A stretch of DNA of 64,000 nt, from positions 37,052-101,051 of the forward strand of contig JANXSX010000221.1 of NCBI GenBank assembly GCA_025356475.1, given 5' to 3'. This DNA comes from Isosphaeraceae bacterium (lineage in GTDB: Bacteria; Planctomycetota; Planctomycetia; Isosphaerales; Isosphaeraceae). Below the pieces are notes generated by a model. That model did not search any database, was not told the DNA's origin, and worked only from the letters and a program-made list of their open reading frames with translations. The position numbers and the translations under genes were made by a program. The stretch's first letter is position 1. The number at the start of each line of letters is the position of its first letter. Shown in pieces: positions 1 through 8,970 of the stretch.

Positions 1-82
1 CAAGGGGCGCAAACCCCAAGCCACTCCCAATCGCCCCGCTAGACGGAACTCATCCCAGCCCGAATCATCGCAAGACGGGTGT

Positions 83-685
83 TCAATCGAACGACTTAAG
101 CTGAATGTTCCGGAATCTGACGATCGATTTATCGTCATGATTCTGGATCCCAACGTATCCCTTCTCCCCGCGCGAACCTTTGTAAGTATTGATCACTTCA
201 CCATTAAGCTTGATCGTGTATTCCTGTCCCTTCACCGTAATCTCGTAGAGATTCCACTCCCCGACTGGCTTTGTCGGTGCAGCCTTGTCGGCGGGCTTGA
301 AACTGTACACGGCCCCGGTCCTGTGAACCGGGTCGGCCCCATCACAGATCTGGATCTCGTAGCCTTCATTCACGGCATCCCAGGGGCTCTTGGGCTCGTT
401 AGGGAACCTGACGAAGATCCCGGAGTTGTCTAAAGGAGTGGATTGTTTGTACTCGACGCGGAGTGTGAAGTTTTTCTGGGTCGCTTTGGCGTACCAGAGC
501 ATTCCCATGCCTCCTTCTGTCACTAACACTCCCTCCGACTCTTCTTTGACGGAGCCAGGTCCGACCATCTTCCAACCCTGCTTGAGCGGATCGCCCTTGG
601 CGTAAATGGATGTGAATCCATCATCAGCAGCCCAGGTCAGGGAGCTTGCGAAACAGAGAGCTATCGTCAGTAGGCCGAACTTCAT
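83..685 (-). CDS. Secreted DUF1080 (3-keto-disaccharide hydrolase-like) protein
   Basis: A 200-residue exported protein of the DUF1080 (LamG-like beta-sandwich) family, abundant in planctomycetes and linked to glycan turnover; some members hydrolyse 3-keto-glycosides. The N-terminus is a signal peptide ending around TWAADD. Family motifs run in order: NSGIFVR, GYEIQI, TGAVYSF, GEWNLYEI, GYVGIQNHD and a C-terminal VRFRNIQLK. The whole family domain fits, with no extra module. Two ATGs lie two codons apart; I chose the inner one (685) because GGAG sits 8 bases before it but only 2 bases before the outer one (691). It lies 23 bases behind a second small secreted protein on the same strand, probably co-transcribed. 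The substrate cannot be told from sequence. Confidence 0.9.
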   Translation of the reverse strand: MKFGLLTIALCFASSLTWAADDGFTSIYAKGDPLKQGWKMVGPGSVKEESEGVLVTEGGMGMLWYAKATQKNFTLRVEYKQSTPLDNSGIFVRFPNEPKSPWDAVNEGYEIQICDGADPVHRTGAVYSFKPADKAAPTKPVGEWNLYEITVKGQEYTIKLNGEVINTYKGSRGEKGYVGIQNHDDKSIVRFRNIQLKSFD

Positions 686-708
686 GATCATGTCTCCAGA
701 GAAAGGGT

Positions 709-1248
709 TTAGTTGCGGCTCAAGGTGGCAATCAAGGCATCGAAGTCCTTTTCTGCGGCTTCGATTGTCTTCTCCGGGCCCAGTAACTTGAGGTAATAGC
801 CTCCGTCGGGGAGCTCAACAATGGCACCCAGGAGGCGATACCCTTTCTGAGCGCCTGCCTTCCCGAACGGATCAGTAAATGTCCCTGCACAGGCGACGCG
901 AGTCACATCGACGTTTTTCCCTTTGAGCCGCTTGCTCTCGACTGCGGGGGTCTTGCCGTCTGCATCCTTGAACTGGGCCTGCCAGCGGGCAACATTGGCT
1001 TCGACCGAGCCGGCACGGTCGGGAAAGACGTAGATCGAAAAATCCCCAGGAGTCGTATCGCTCGCAACTGGGTCGAGTTTGAGCTGGACCTTACGCATTG
1101 ATGACTGAGGAGGAATCGACTTCCAACTCGCGGGAGCCTCGAACACCAAGCTCCCCACAGTGACCTTGTGGGGCTTGAGTGGTTCGTCCGCGCCGGCGAG
1201 GACGACCGCCAGAGTGGAGAAGGCGAGAATCGAAAGGCGGCGAGACAT
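709..1248 (-). CDS. Small secreted protein of unknown function
   Basis: A 179-residue protein with a signal peptide (MSRRLSILAFSTLAVVLAGA, then a mature start near DEPLKP). I recognise no named domain. The mature part has the look of an alpha/beta sandwich: VTVGSLVFEAPASW near the start, a FSIYVFP strand, a GGYYLKLLGP strand, then a helix EKDFDALIATL at the end. Similar 'probe' proteins with a SLVFEAPASWK-like opening are common next to planctomycete secreted genes, but that is memory, not a search. The start at 1248 has GGAG 8 bases upstream; an in-frame ATG 8 codons earlier has weaker spacing. It precedes the DUF1080 gene by 23 bases on the same strand. Confidence 0.75.
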   Translation of the reverse strand: MSRRLSILAFSTLAVVLAGADEPLKPHKVTVGSLVFEAPASWKSIPPQSSMRKVQLKLDPVASDTTPGDFSIYVFPDRAGSVEANVARWQAQFKDADGKTPAVESKRLKGKNVDVTRVACAGTFTDPFGKAGAQKGYRLLGAIVELPDGGYYLKLLGPEKTIEAAEKDFDALIATLSRN

Positions 1249-1347
1249 CTTGATGACTCCAAGGTGGGACATTGCGGCTTTCGTTGGGTCGGACTACGAT
1301 GCGTGGACCAGATCACTTCACTTTGAAACCGCTACGGAGGTTAGCCT

Positions 1348-2139
1348 GTGCGTGCTCATCGTCCTCTCCCATTCCTACTCGCGTTGACCGTGCTTTGCCT
1401 CACTTGCACCCCTAGCCACGCTCAGAAAAAAGCGCCCGATGGTGCGAAAGTGTTACTGCTGACCGGAGGTGCCCGCGAGCATCACGGTTATCGCGATCAG
1501 GCATTCTACCTAGCAAACTTGCTCGAGGACACCAAGCGCTACCAAGTCACCATTGTCGAGGATGGCGGCATTCTCGAATCACCCTCGCTCGCGAAATACG
1601 ACATCATCTTCGTCAACGCGGATCGTCGCGACCCCGAGTTCAAGCTGACCAAGGCTCAGCAAGAAGGCTTGGTGGCCGCTGTCAAGAATGGCAAAGGGTA
1701 TATCAGCGTCCATGGGGCAGACAATGCCGCACCAGACTGGAACGATGAGTTCCGCGAGATGCTCGGCGGGGTCTTCTCGCATGATACGAAAGGTGGCACG
1801 CTCCCCGATAGCAAGGTGAAGAAGGGGACATATACGGTCAAGATCGCCGACTCGAGCCATAAAGTCACCAGGGGGATCTCAGACTTCGAACTCGCCGATG
1901 AACTCTACTACCAGCTCCAGATGAAGCCTGGTGTGCAGCCGTTGGCCACGATCGATTACGACAAGGGGACCTGGCCGGTCGCTTGGACGCGTGACTTCGG
2001 CAAAGGCAAGGTCTTTCACCTGGTCCTTGGCCACCGAGACTTTGGCCCCAACAAGTCCGATCCTACCACGAACCCCAACCTCGCCAAACTTCTGGTTCAA
2101 GGCGTCGACTGGGTTTCCGAAGGAATCCGCAAACCGTGA
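1348..2139 (+). CDS. ThuA-domain secreted protein
   Basis: A 263-residue exported ThuA-like protein (trehalose-utilisation-type, class I glutamine amidotransferase-like fold). Planctomycetes encode many of these secreted ThuA proteins near DUF1080 genes. The start is GTG with an ideal GGAGG 7 bases upstream; the signal peptide ends near SHAQKK. Landmarks: VLLLTGGAREHHGYRDQA (beta1 and the GG..HH loop), KYDIIFVNADRR, GKGYISVHGADN, WNDEFREMLGGVFSHD, and the late GKGKVFHLVLGHRDFG strand. It is divergent from the small secreted gene, with about 100 bases between them that must hold both promoters. Exact chemistry is unknown for this family. Confidence 0.88.
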   Translation: MRAHRPLPFLLALTVLCLTCTPSHAQKKAPDGAKVLLLTGGAREHHGYRDQAFYLANLLEDTKRYQVTIVEDGGILESPSLAKYDIIFVNADRRDPEFKLTKAQQEGLVAAVKNGKGYISVHGADNAAPDWNDEFREMLGGVFSHDTKGGTLPDSKVKKGTYTVKIADSSHKVTRGISDFELADELYYQLQMKPGVQPLATIDYDKGTWPVAWTRDFGKGKVFHLVLGHRDFGPNKSDPTTNPNLAKLLVQGVDWVSEGIRKP

Positions 2140-2225
2140 TCGCGATCAGATCGAGCTTGCCCAAGTGGGGCATGGCCAGGCTCGATCAATATACTCCATG
2201 CGTTGGCTCACATTGATGAGGCGAG

Positions 2226-5072
2226 TTAACCAAGTGTGATGTCAACGCACGCCAACTCATTTGGAGTCAAATCCACTAGTACCGCATCGCCATCAATAGG
2301 CAAGTCTACGATCAACTCTTCATGAAAGTTGACTTGCCTCGCCCAAACTGGGTCCCGAAAACATCGGAGCCGACACCGTGTCGCATTCCCGGCAGTTTCC
2401 AGGAGATGGACCGTAACCCCCCAGCCCCGACCATCTCCAGAACGTTCGGCAAAACGGATGGAGGTGATTGCGACAGATGTACGATCCGCCTGGAAGAACC
2501 AGCCTGCGGCACCGGTCTTAGGAGGTCCCGACTCAGTTGGGACCACGATCGGAGGAGTCCTCAAATCAAGAGCGGGAGCGAACGGATTCTCGGCATCAAG
2601 AGCGAGACCTAGCACAAAAGTTCGCGTGGTCTCCCGCCCAGCCACTAACAAGGTATCGAGCATACGCCCTCCATGACGTTGGTGGTGAGCCAAACCGTTC
2701 ATGAGTAACGTTGTTCGTTGCTTACGAGTGGTGATCTCGATCGCATCCGGCGTCTCAGGGCGGAGCGATTCGGTCAGATCGGCTCCGAGCAGGGATGTTC
2801 GCCGCATCATGGCGCTAGGATCAGGCCAAGCCCATCGACAGGCGAGGTTTTGCAGCCACGGGTCTGCCTGTTCAATTGAGCTCAGCCACTCGGAGTTCAG
2901 ATCACGGAGTGTAATCTCGATCTCGACGATTCCTCGACCCGACCAGAGCCGAAACGTTTGCTGGAATCGCGCCAGGACCGTCTCGCCCTTGCCGAGGATT
3001 CGTCCCGTGGAAAATGCTTGGACAAGAGCAGGCCCACCATAATCGACTTCGAACTTCTCACCGACCATCCGGCTCAGCAGTGGTGTTCCATCCGCAGCAA
3101 TCAGACCAGAAATTACCAGTTGCTGGCCGACCCGAGCCGTCGGTTCACCAAGTGCCTTAAAGGCCCGTATCCCGCCGGTCGCCGTGTCAATCGAAAGCTC
3201 AATCAGCTCGTTTCGTAAGGTGGAATCCTTGACTCCAAGTTTTCCCGTCGATTGAGTCGTAGCGCTGGGGCTTGACTCACGAGGGACCCAGACGTATCCG
3301 AACGCGGGGAGATCGACAACCGCCCGAACTCCATCTTCGGTGAACTGAGCGGCTCGAAGTGGACCTTCGACCCCAAGGTTCGCCGCCGCATCCGGGAGTA
3401 AGACGGGCGATTTACGTTTCATCCCAAGAGGATTAAACACGAGGTAACCGGCTGCACCGTCGGTTTGCCCACCAAGGACACAACCAGCCGCACTCTCAGC
3501 CCAGGCAGGGATTGCGGCGTCGAGCATTCCCTTCGCACCTTCATAATCGCCGGTTTCGAGCGACGTCTCGATCCGCGAGATCGGGGGTTGCCCGTCCAGA
3601 CTCGTCAGGTCTTGGGACAAAGATCGAACGATGGTCTCGATGACAGCAAGCGAATCGAGCCGGGCTCGAAGCGACGCGTGCTCAGCCCTTCGTGTGATCG
3701 GCCGCTCTTCCCGCCGCTCGACGGACTGAGCGAGATAAGGAGTCTCGTAAGCATCCGCGTTTGGGCTCATACTTTCATAAGGTCGGTCGGTTAAATGAAA
3801 GTAGTCATTGACTGTTGTCCACTTTGCGAGTACCGGCGAATAGGACGCGACTCGTCTCAGGTCGCGATACCAGCCGGTGGTCGAGCCCGCCCAGTGGGCG
3901 AGGGGCAGTGTCGCAACATGGTCGTCGCGCATGGTCGCCCCAAGCCGCCAAGGGAGAACTCGGCCTGAAGTCTGACGATCCGCAGAGAGTGGGGGCCTCA
4001 GTAGTGATTCGAGACTGGTGCCGTCGGGGGCTTCCCACAGGCGTTTTGACTCAATTCGGATGGGAAACTTGCCCGCGTCAAAACCGAGGTGCAAGGCGAA
4101 TCGGAGCGAGAATCGTTTGGCGATCTGAGGAAGCTGTGGATAAAGCCCAAATCGCCTCCTCGCCAGAGTTTCAACATTTCGACTATCGAGGTGCTCGCGA
4201 TAAACCTCTCCACCGCGCTGGAACTGCCAGAGGATCGACTCCAAGGGACGGAGCGGCTCGTCGGCTTCTCCGTACGCGCCACCGATCACATCGGCCCAGC
4301 CTTCGTTAATGGCATCTCTGAGCGACTGGATCAGTTCAGGATCGCGATTGGCGAGCGATTCGATCGCTCTGGCGTTCGCCAGGAACGAGATCGGGGTCCG
4401 GTTGGATAATGCGTCGCGGACGGCATCAAGGGGCGTCGAATCATGGAGGAAAGCGATATCCACCATGTAGGCATCGACAGGATAGAACCGCTCGCGAGCT
4501 TCGATGAGAAGTTCGAATGACGCACGGAGGCGGCTCTTGACCGCGTTCGCGTCCCCCTCCTGCCAGGAGATGGCTGCACTGATTGTCTCGCGCGTGAAGC
4601 TTTCGCGGTCGAGGGCATCCGCGTGACTCATTGCCGCAGTGAGATTCGCAAGCATCTCATGGGCGGTCCCCAAGGCGAGGAAATCCTCAGCGAGTTGCTC
4701 TTTCTCATCGAACGCGGGAACCGGCTCGAGCCCGAGTCGCTCGATCATCTGAGCGATAAGTGGAGAGCGGTCGGTCGTTCCTTCAATAAGGATCGCACCC
4801 GAATCTTCGGCCTGGACCCGATAACCCGAGGGGAGGCGACCCAGACACCCCGCCTGCGTGATCCGGACATCCCCAGTTGCCGGTGAAGTCGGGGCTTCAA
4901 TATCTTCGAGAAGGGGCAACTCGTCCGAAGTGGCGAGGAACAGGGGGTGCCAGGCGACGGTGGCGGCGACCCAGGCTGCGAGTGCCTCGCCCTCAGACTG
5001 GCTCGAAGCCGGTTCGCGACCGGCATCGACGATCAAACCATGAAAACGCCTGGAAGAACGTTCCGATTCCAT
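2226..5072 (-). CDS. GH38-like alpha-mannosidase-related protein, apparent loss of nucleophile
   Basis: A 948-residue cytoplasmic-looking protein with no signal peptide. Its middle resembles the GH38 alpha-mannosidase N-terminal barrel: an INEGWADVIGGAYGEADEP segment around residue 256 and an RRFGLYPQLPQI segment around 307-318 that corresponds to the family WxxDxFGHxxQxPQ signature. In that signature the Trp and the nucleophile Asp are Leu304 and Arg307 here, so classical retaining mannosidase activity is doubtful. The C-terminal half is beta-rich (YLVFNPLG near 550 is typical of the GH38 C-terminal domain). Start: ATG at 5072, with GGGAG 9 bases upstream lying inside the end of yceH; a TTG one codon earlier is also possible. 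It is the last gene of a minus-strand run with yceH and a sugar-isomerase-like gene. Confidence 0.7.
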   Translation of the reverse strand: MESERSSRRFHGLIVDAGREPASSQSEGEALAAWVAATVAWHPLFLATSDELPLLEDIEAPTSPATGDVRITQAGCLGRLPSGYRVQAEDSGAILIEGTTDRSPLIAQMIERLGLEPVPAFDEKEQLAEDFLALGTAHEMLANLTAAMSHADALDRESFTRETISAAISWQEGDANAVKSRLRASFELLIEARERFYPVDAYMVDIAFLHDSTPLDAVRDALSNRTPISFLANARAIESLANRDPELIQSLRDAINEGWADVIGGAYGEADEPLRPLESILWQFQRGGEVYREHLDSRNVETLARRRFGLYPQLPQIAKRFSLRFALHLGFDAGKFPIRIESKRLWEAPDGTSLESLLRPPLSADRQTSGRVLPWRLGATMRDDHVATLPLAHWAGSTTGWYRDLRRVASYSPVLAKWTTVNDYFHLTDRPYESMSPNADAYETPYLAQSVERREERPITRRAEHASLRARLDSLAVIETIVRSLSQDLTSLDGQPPISRIETSLETGDYEGAKGMLDAAIPAWAESAAGCVLGGQTDGAAGYLVFNPLGMKRKSPVLLPDAAANLGVEGPLRAAQFTEDGVRAVVDLPAFGYVWVPRESSPSATTQSTGKLGVKDSTLRNELIELSIDTATGGIRAFKALGEPTARVGQQLVISGLIAADGTPLLSRMVGEKFEVDYGGPALVQAFSTGRILGKGETVLARFQQTFRLWSGRGIVEIEITLRDLNSEWLSSIEQADPWLQNLACRWAWPDPSAMMRRTSLLGADLTESLRPETPDAIEITTRKQRTTLLMNGLAHHQRHGGRMLDTLLVAGRETTRTFVLGLALDAENPFAPALDLRTPPIVVPTESGPPKTGAAGWFFQADRTSVAITSIRFAERSGDGRGWGVTVHLLETAGNATRCRLRCFRDPVWARQVNFHEELIVDLPIDGDAVLVDLTPNELACVDITLG

Positions 5073-5076
5073 CAAC

Positions 5077-5805
5077 TCAAGCTCCCAGCGCGGATTTCAG
5101 GTCGTGGACTTCGCTTTCAAGCGACTCCACTTTCAGTTTCAAACTCGCAAGCTCATCGCGAAGGGTCGCGATCTCGGCCACCCAACCTGGAGTTCCCGTC
5201 ACGGCGGACATGTCGGCTCGGGTGGGTCGGGGCACATCTTCGTCGCCCATCACGGGCCGGAGCGAAAATGCCTGACGCACCTTCTCAAGCTCTTCGGCGG
5301 GGTAGAGGCCGTGGGTCACGACCACGCCGCGTTGTTGCCCAGAGGGAGAAAGTCTGATCACCAATCCGCGCGACTGAAGCGCTTCCAGCACCGTCTGCAA
5401 GGATGACAAGTCGGACAGCGGTTCCATCCGGCTTGCCCTCACTCGAAGGTCCCCTTCGGTTTGGGCCCCGCGCAACATCAGTTCCGCGACCACGGCGAGT
5501 TCCACCTTGGAGACTTTCAGCCAATCGTACATCGTGTGCTTCCAGCGCACGACACGACCGCCCCCTTCAACCATCACGACCGCCCCCTTCTTGCGGAGGC
5601 CAACAAGGATATCTTCGATGTCATCCACGTCGTAATTGGTCACAGGATCGCGGTTCGACTTCTGATTGCAGCCGGTGGTCAGTGCATTGATTGTCATCGG
5701 GTAGACTTCGGGAGTGGTCTTCGCCTTCTCGACGAGGACCCCGAGAACTCTTCGCTCACGACCGGTCAAGGGGGGTCGAACCACGTCTGGGGGCACCGAA
5801 CTCAT
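5077..5805 (-). CDS. YceH/DUF480 family protein
   Basis: A 242-residue DUF480 (YceH) protein: two winged-helix-like domains, function not settled. The family signature is clear: LTGRERRVLGVLVEKAKTTPE, YPMTINALTTGCNQKSNRDPV and a second wing unit AELMLRGAQTEGDLR. The last 40 residues (TLRDELASLKLKVESLESEV) form a coiled coil, a common add-on in this family. The start ATG has GAGG 7 bases upstream. Its stop lies 4 bases before the ATG of the GH38-like gene, so the two are translationally close; the upstream isomerase-like gene ends 44 bases before. Could act as a DNA-binding regulator of the run, but this is inference from winged-helix fold only. Confidence 0.88.
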   Translation of the reverse strand: MSSVPPDVVRPPLTGRERRVLGVLVEKAKTTPEVYPMTINALTTGCNQKSNRDPVTNYDVDDIEDILVGLRKKGAVVMVEGGGRVVRWKHTMYDWLKVSKVELAVVAELMLRGAQTEGDLRVRASRMEPLSDLSSLQTVLEALQSRGLVIRLSPSGQQRGVVVTHGLYPAEELEKVRQAFSLRPVMGDEDVPRPTRADMSAVTGTPGWVAEIATLRDELASLKLKVESLESEVHDLKSALGA

Positions 5806-5849
5806 GGAGCAACCTCGATCATTGAGGATTATCTTGGATCTGGATGGTA

Positions 5850-6638
5850 TCAGAACCGGGCGAGTCGTTCAGTGATCGACTTCACTTGGCTCGGGATATC
5901 CCGGTCGAATTCCGGCCAGATCGTCAGGTAGCCGTGGTAATTGATCTCTTCAAGGGCACCCAAGTACTCCTCCCAGTCGAGGGCACCTGGAGGATAGCCC
6001 TCCCCGCGTGGGTTGATGATCCGCGCCGTGCCTGCTCCTGTCGATGCGTCGTTGGCATAAGCATGGGCGACGCTCGATCCGAGCGCCACTGTTGCCGCCA
6101 CGGGATCGATCCCCTGACGCAGGAGGCTAGCCGGGTCAATGCTCGCCACGAGTGAGGGCTCGGCGATCGACGTGAGAAACGACTTCAAATCTGCGCCGGA
6201 GTTGGTCCCTGTCTCGATCGCAATCTTGACCCCTTGATGCTCCGCCCGCCGACCGAGGTCCGCGAGCGTGTTCGAGAAGATCTGGCGGCGGGACGTTTCA
6301 GCCTCAGGAGGAATGGCCCCAACCCTTGCCAGAACGAGAGTTGCCCCAAGTTCATAGGCCAGGCTGAAAGCACGCTCGGCCCGCGTGAGCCGATCGTCGA
6401 GTTGGTCGAGGGTGTCAAAAGGACGGCGAGTCGGTAGATGCAAGGCAATCAGGGTGAGCTGGACCGAACGGAGCGCGTGGCGAAGCTCGCGACGTCCCGA
6501 TTCCGAGAGCCGGTCCGGCCCAAGGTCGCCGATCGCGTCGAGAACGACTCCCTTCGCCCCGAGTTGAGCAGCTTGGCGGAACTGCGACTTAAGGTCTTGG
6601 GCAGGATCGAGTCGCAAGCCAATCGGGGAACGGATCAT
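5850..6638 (-). CDS. Sugar phosphate isomerase/epimerase-like TIM-barrel protein
   Basis: A 262-residue protein of the AP-endonuclease-2/xylose-isomerase-like TIM-barrel superfamily. Metal-ligand positions expected in the family are visible: Glu in VKIAIETGT, Asp in VASIDPASL, an AHAYANDAS segment, and a closing Glu in YLTIWPEF. The GEGYPPGALDWEEYL stretch matches the usual G.G..DW loop between strand 7 and helix 7. No signal peptide, so cytoplasmic. ATG start with GAGG 10 bases upstream. First gene of the minus-strand run ahead of yceH and the GH38-like gene, which suggests a role in sugar metabolism; substrate unknown. Confidence 0.8.
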   Translation of the reverse strand: MIRSPIGLRLDPAQDLKSQFRQAAQLGAKGVVLDAIGDLGPDRLSESGRRELRHALRSVQLTLIALHLPTRRPFDTLDQLDDRLTRAERAFSLAYELGATLVLARVGAIPPEAETSRRQIFSNTLADLGRRAEHQGVKIAIETGTNSGADLKSFLTSIAEPSLVASIDPASLLRQGIDPVAATVALGSSVAHAYANDASTGAGTARIINPRGEGYPPGALDWEEYLGALEEINYHGYLTIWPEFDRDIPSQVKSITERLARF

Positions 6639-6739
6639 GGCTCGATAACCTCAGGTTGGCGCGCTCGGGTCGGATCGTGTCCAATTATGGAGCCTAGTAT
6701 GCCGCCCAATCGCTTCGAGGGAGAGGGGAATTCTCTACT

Positions 6740-8131
6740 GTGCCGCGATGTGCCACGGCTTCCATGAGTCTCTTGCTCGATATCGACCCCAAAGTTCTTG
6801 CCGCCAAGATCGGGCAATGCACGGGAGCAGCCCTGTTAGAGAGTGGCCCGGGATTCGGAAATTCCGGCCGTTGGAGCATCCTCACCGCGTGGCCAAGTCA
6901 AATATTCGAGGCCTGGGGCGACTCTTGGAGCAGTCGAGGGGATGGAGAAATCGATCGGAGTGGGACTGATGACACACTCGATGCGTTGGCGAACTTCCTC
7001 GCAGAAAATGGATTGGCGGACTCCCGAGGGCAGCCCGAAGTCGATCAACCCCCCTTCATGGGCGGCGCGATCGGCACAATCGGGTATGACGTCGGGACCC
7101 AGATTGAAACGCTCCCGCGCAAGGCCAAACGCGACACTCGCTGGCCCGATATCTGTCTCCAAGTCTATGATTGGGCGATTTGCGTCGACCACCAACGCGA
7201 TGAGGTCAGGCTCTGGACGCCAGAGAGTGACCTCAGCTCTGGAACGATCATCGATCGTGTGCTCAGGGTACTCGACGGAACGAAGTCGCTTGGGCACTCC
7301 CGCCTTCTCGAGCCGCTGAAGAGCAACTTTGAGCCCGACGACTATCGAGCTGCAGTCTCTCGAGCCCTCGAATACATTGCAGCCGGTGACATCTTCCAGG
7401 TGAATCTGTCGCAGCGGTTCGCAGCTCATGGCGAGTTTGATCCTCTCGACCTCTACCTTCGACTCAAGAATGAAAGTCCTGCCCCATTCGCAGCCTTCTT
7501 GAGGCACAATCAATCCGCAGTCATCAGCGCGAGTCCAGAATGGTTTTATCAGACGCGTGGTTCCAAGATCTCAACCCGACCTATTAAGGGGACTCGCCGC
7601 AGAGGTCTCTCACCTCAGGAAGATGACCAACTCATTCACGACCTGATGAACTCCCCGAAGGATCGCGCTGAGTTGACGATGATCGTCGATCTGGAACGAA
7701 ACGACCTTGGAAGGATTTGCGAGTATGGGTCCGTCAAAGTGACCGAGTCGATGGTTCTCGAGACCTATGCTCAGGTCCATCACCTGGTCGCGACCGTAGA
7801 AGGCACGTTGCGAGCGAATGTCGGACCAGTGGATGTCTTGCGAGCCATGTTTCCAGGCGGCTCGGTCACGGGTGCTCCCAAGATCCGAGCGATGGAAATT
7901 ATCGACGAGTTGGAGCCGACGCAACGCGGGATCTACACGGGTGCAATCGGTTATTTCAGCCGAGGAGGCACCAGTGCTTTCAATATCGCCATCCGCACAA
8001 TGCTCGTCGAAACCAACCTGGTTTCGTACCAAGTTGGTGGCGGGATTGTGGCGGATAGTGATCCCGACTCCGAATATCTCGAAACGCTTCATAAAGGGCG
8101 AGGCCTCCGCAAAGTGTTGGAGTCGCCATGA
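6740..8131 (+). CDS. pabB: Aminodeoxychorismate synthase component I
   Basis: Converts chorismate plus ammonia to 4-amino-4-deoxychorismate for folate. The chorismate-binding domain fills the C-terminal two thirds: GDIFQVNLSQRF (218-227), PIKGTRRRG with Lys283, VDLERNDLGRI, LRAMFPGGSVTGAPK and GIYTGAIGYFS. The PIKGT lysine is the residue that forms the covalent intermediate in PabB and is Ala in anthranilate synthase, so this is PabB and not TrpE. Length (463 aa) matches PabB. GTG at 6740 has GAGAGGGG 11 bases upstream; an ATG at 6764 has no SD. The stop overlaps the ATG of pabC (ATGA). No separate glutaminase (PabA) gene is visible in the window. Confidence 0.93.
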   Translation: MPRCATASMSLLLDIDPKVLAAKIGQCTGAALLESGPGFGNSGRWSILTAWPSQIFEAWGDSWSSRGDGEIDRSGTDDTLDALANFLAENGLADSRGQPEVDQPPFMGGAIGTIGYDVGTQIETLPRKAKRDTRWPDICLQVYDWAICVDHQRDEVRLWTPESDLSSGTIIDRVLRVLDGTKSLGHSRLLEPLKSNFEPDDYRAAVSRALEYIAAGDIFQVNLSQRFAAHGEFDPLDLYLRLKNESPAPFAAFLRHNQSAVISASPEWFYQTRGSKISTRPIKGTRRRGLSPQEDDQLIHDLMNSPKDRAELTMIVDLERNDLGRICEYGSVKVTESMVLETYAQVHHLVATVEGTLRANVGPVDVLRAMFPGGSVTGAPKIRAMEIIDELEPTQRGIYTGAIGYFSRGGTSAFNIAIRTMLVETNLVSYQVGGGIVADSDPDSEYLETLHKGRGLRKVLESP

Positions 8132-8970
8132 ACTCGCCACTTATCTGGTGCGAAAACCAGATCAAACCGATTGAGGAATTGTTGATCCCAGCAACGGATC
8201 GCATCTTCGAGCATGGTCTGGGACTCTTCGAGACTTTTCGCACCTGGCAAGGTCACCACTCGACGCTAAACCTGAATTTGGAACGACTCCGAGAGTCCAC
8301 ACGCTTCTGGCAAATGTTCGTAAGCGAGCCCAGCCTTCCGACTGCCGATAATCTACATGCCCTTAAAGCCGCGAACGGACTGGTTGGAGATGCCGTCTTC
8401 CGACTCACTGCAACGGGTGGGAGTCGCTCGCAATCGGTGGTGTGGGTCCAGGCCAAACCGCTCCCAGCGGAGTTCCCTCACAAAGGATTGACGTTGATTC
8501 TCTCGAATCAAACGGTGACGTACCACACGCCAACAACTGTGTACAAGTCGATCAACTATCTCAACCGACGCCTTGCCCACGATGAGGCGATCTCCCTTGG
8601 TGCCCATGAAGCCTTGCTGACATCCTCGACCGGCGAGGTCTTGGAAGGGAGCCGATCGAACCTCTTCGCGTTTTCGGAGGGAATTCTCCGGACTCCACCC
8701 ACGACCGCGCCACTTCTCCGAGGGGTCATGCGTGAGATTGTCTTGCGAGTCGCCGAGAGCCTCGGGGTCGCATGTGACCTAACGGCGATCCCGCTGGGCC
8801 AGCTTGAGCTCATGGACGAGATTTTCTTGACGAATGCCGTCCGTGGGGTCATGCCAGTCTCCCATTTCCAATCCTATCATCGTGGAGCCATAGGGCCAGG
8901 AACAGCTCGAATCTCGGCCGCACTTCTGAACTTACTCAATTCTGGAGGGAACACATCATGGGTTTGGTAG
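8128..8970 (+). CDS. pabC: Class IV aminotransferase, probable aminodeoxychorismate lyase
   Basis: A 280-residue PLP enzyme of fold type IV. In this place it most likely releases pyruvate from aminodeoxychorismate to give p-aminobenzoate. The N-terminus has DRIFEHGLGLFETFRTW, the usual D..F..G.G.FET entry; the PLP lysine lies in VYKSINYL, and EVLEGSRSNLFAF is the cofactor phosphate-binding strand. MDEIFLTNAVRGVMPV is the late class IV motif. It starts inside the stop of pabB (4-base overlap) and ends 13 bases inside the next gene, so the three are translationally coupled. Branched-chain or D-amino-acid transaminase activity cannot be excluded by sequence, but the pabB coupling argues for PabC. 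Confidence 0.88.
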   Translation: MNSPLIWCENQIKPIEELLIPATDRIFEHGLGLFETFRTWQGHHSTLNLNLERLRESTRFWQMFVSEPSLPTADNLHALKAANGLVGDAVFRLTATGGSRSQSVVWVQAKPLPAEFPHKGLTLILSNQTVTYHTPTTVYKSINYLNRRLAHDEAISLGAHEALLTSSTGEVLEGSRSNLFAFSEGILRTPPTTAPLLRGVMREIVLRVAESLGVACDLTAIPLGQLELMDEIFLTNAVRGVMPVSHFQSYHRGAIGPGTARISAALLNLLNSGGNTSWVW

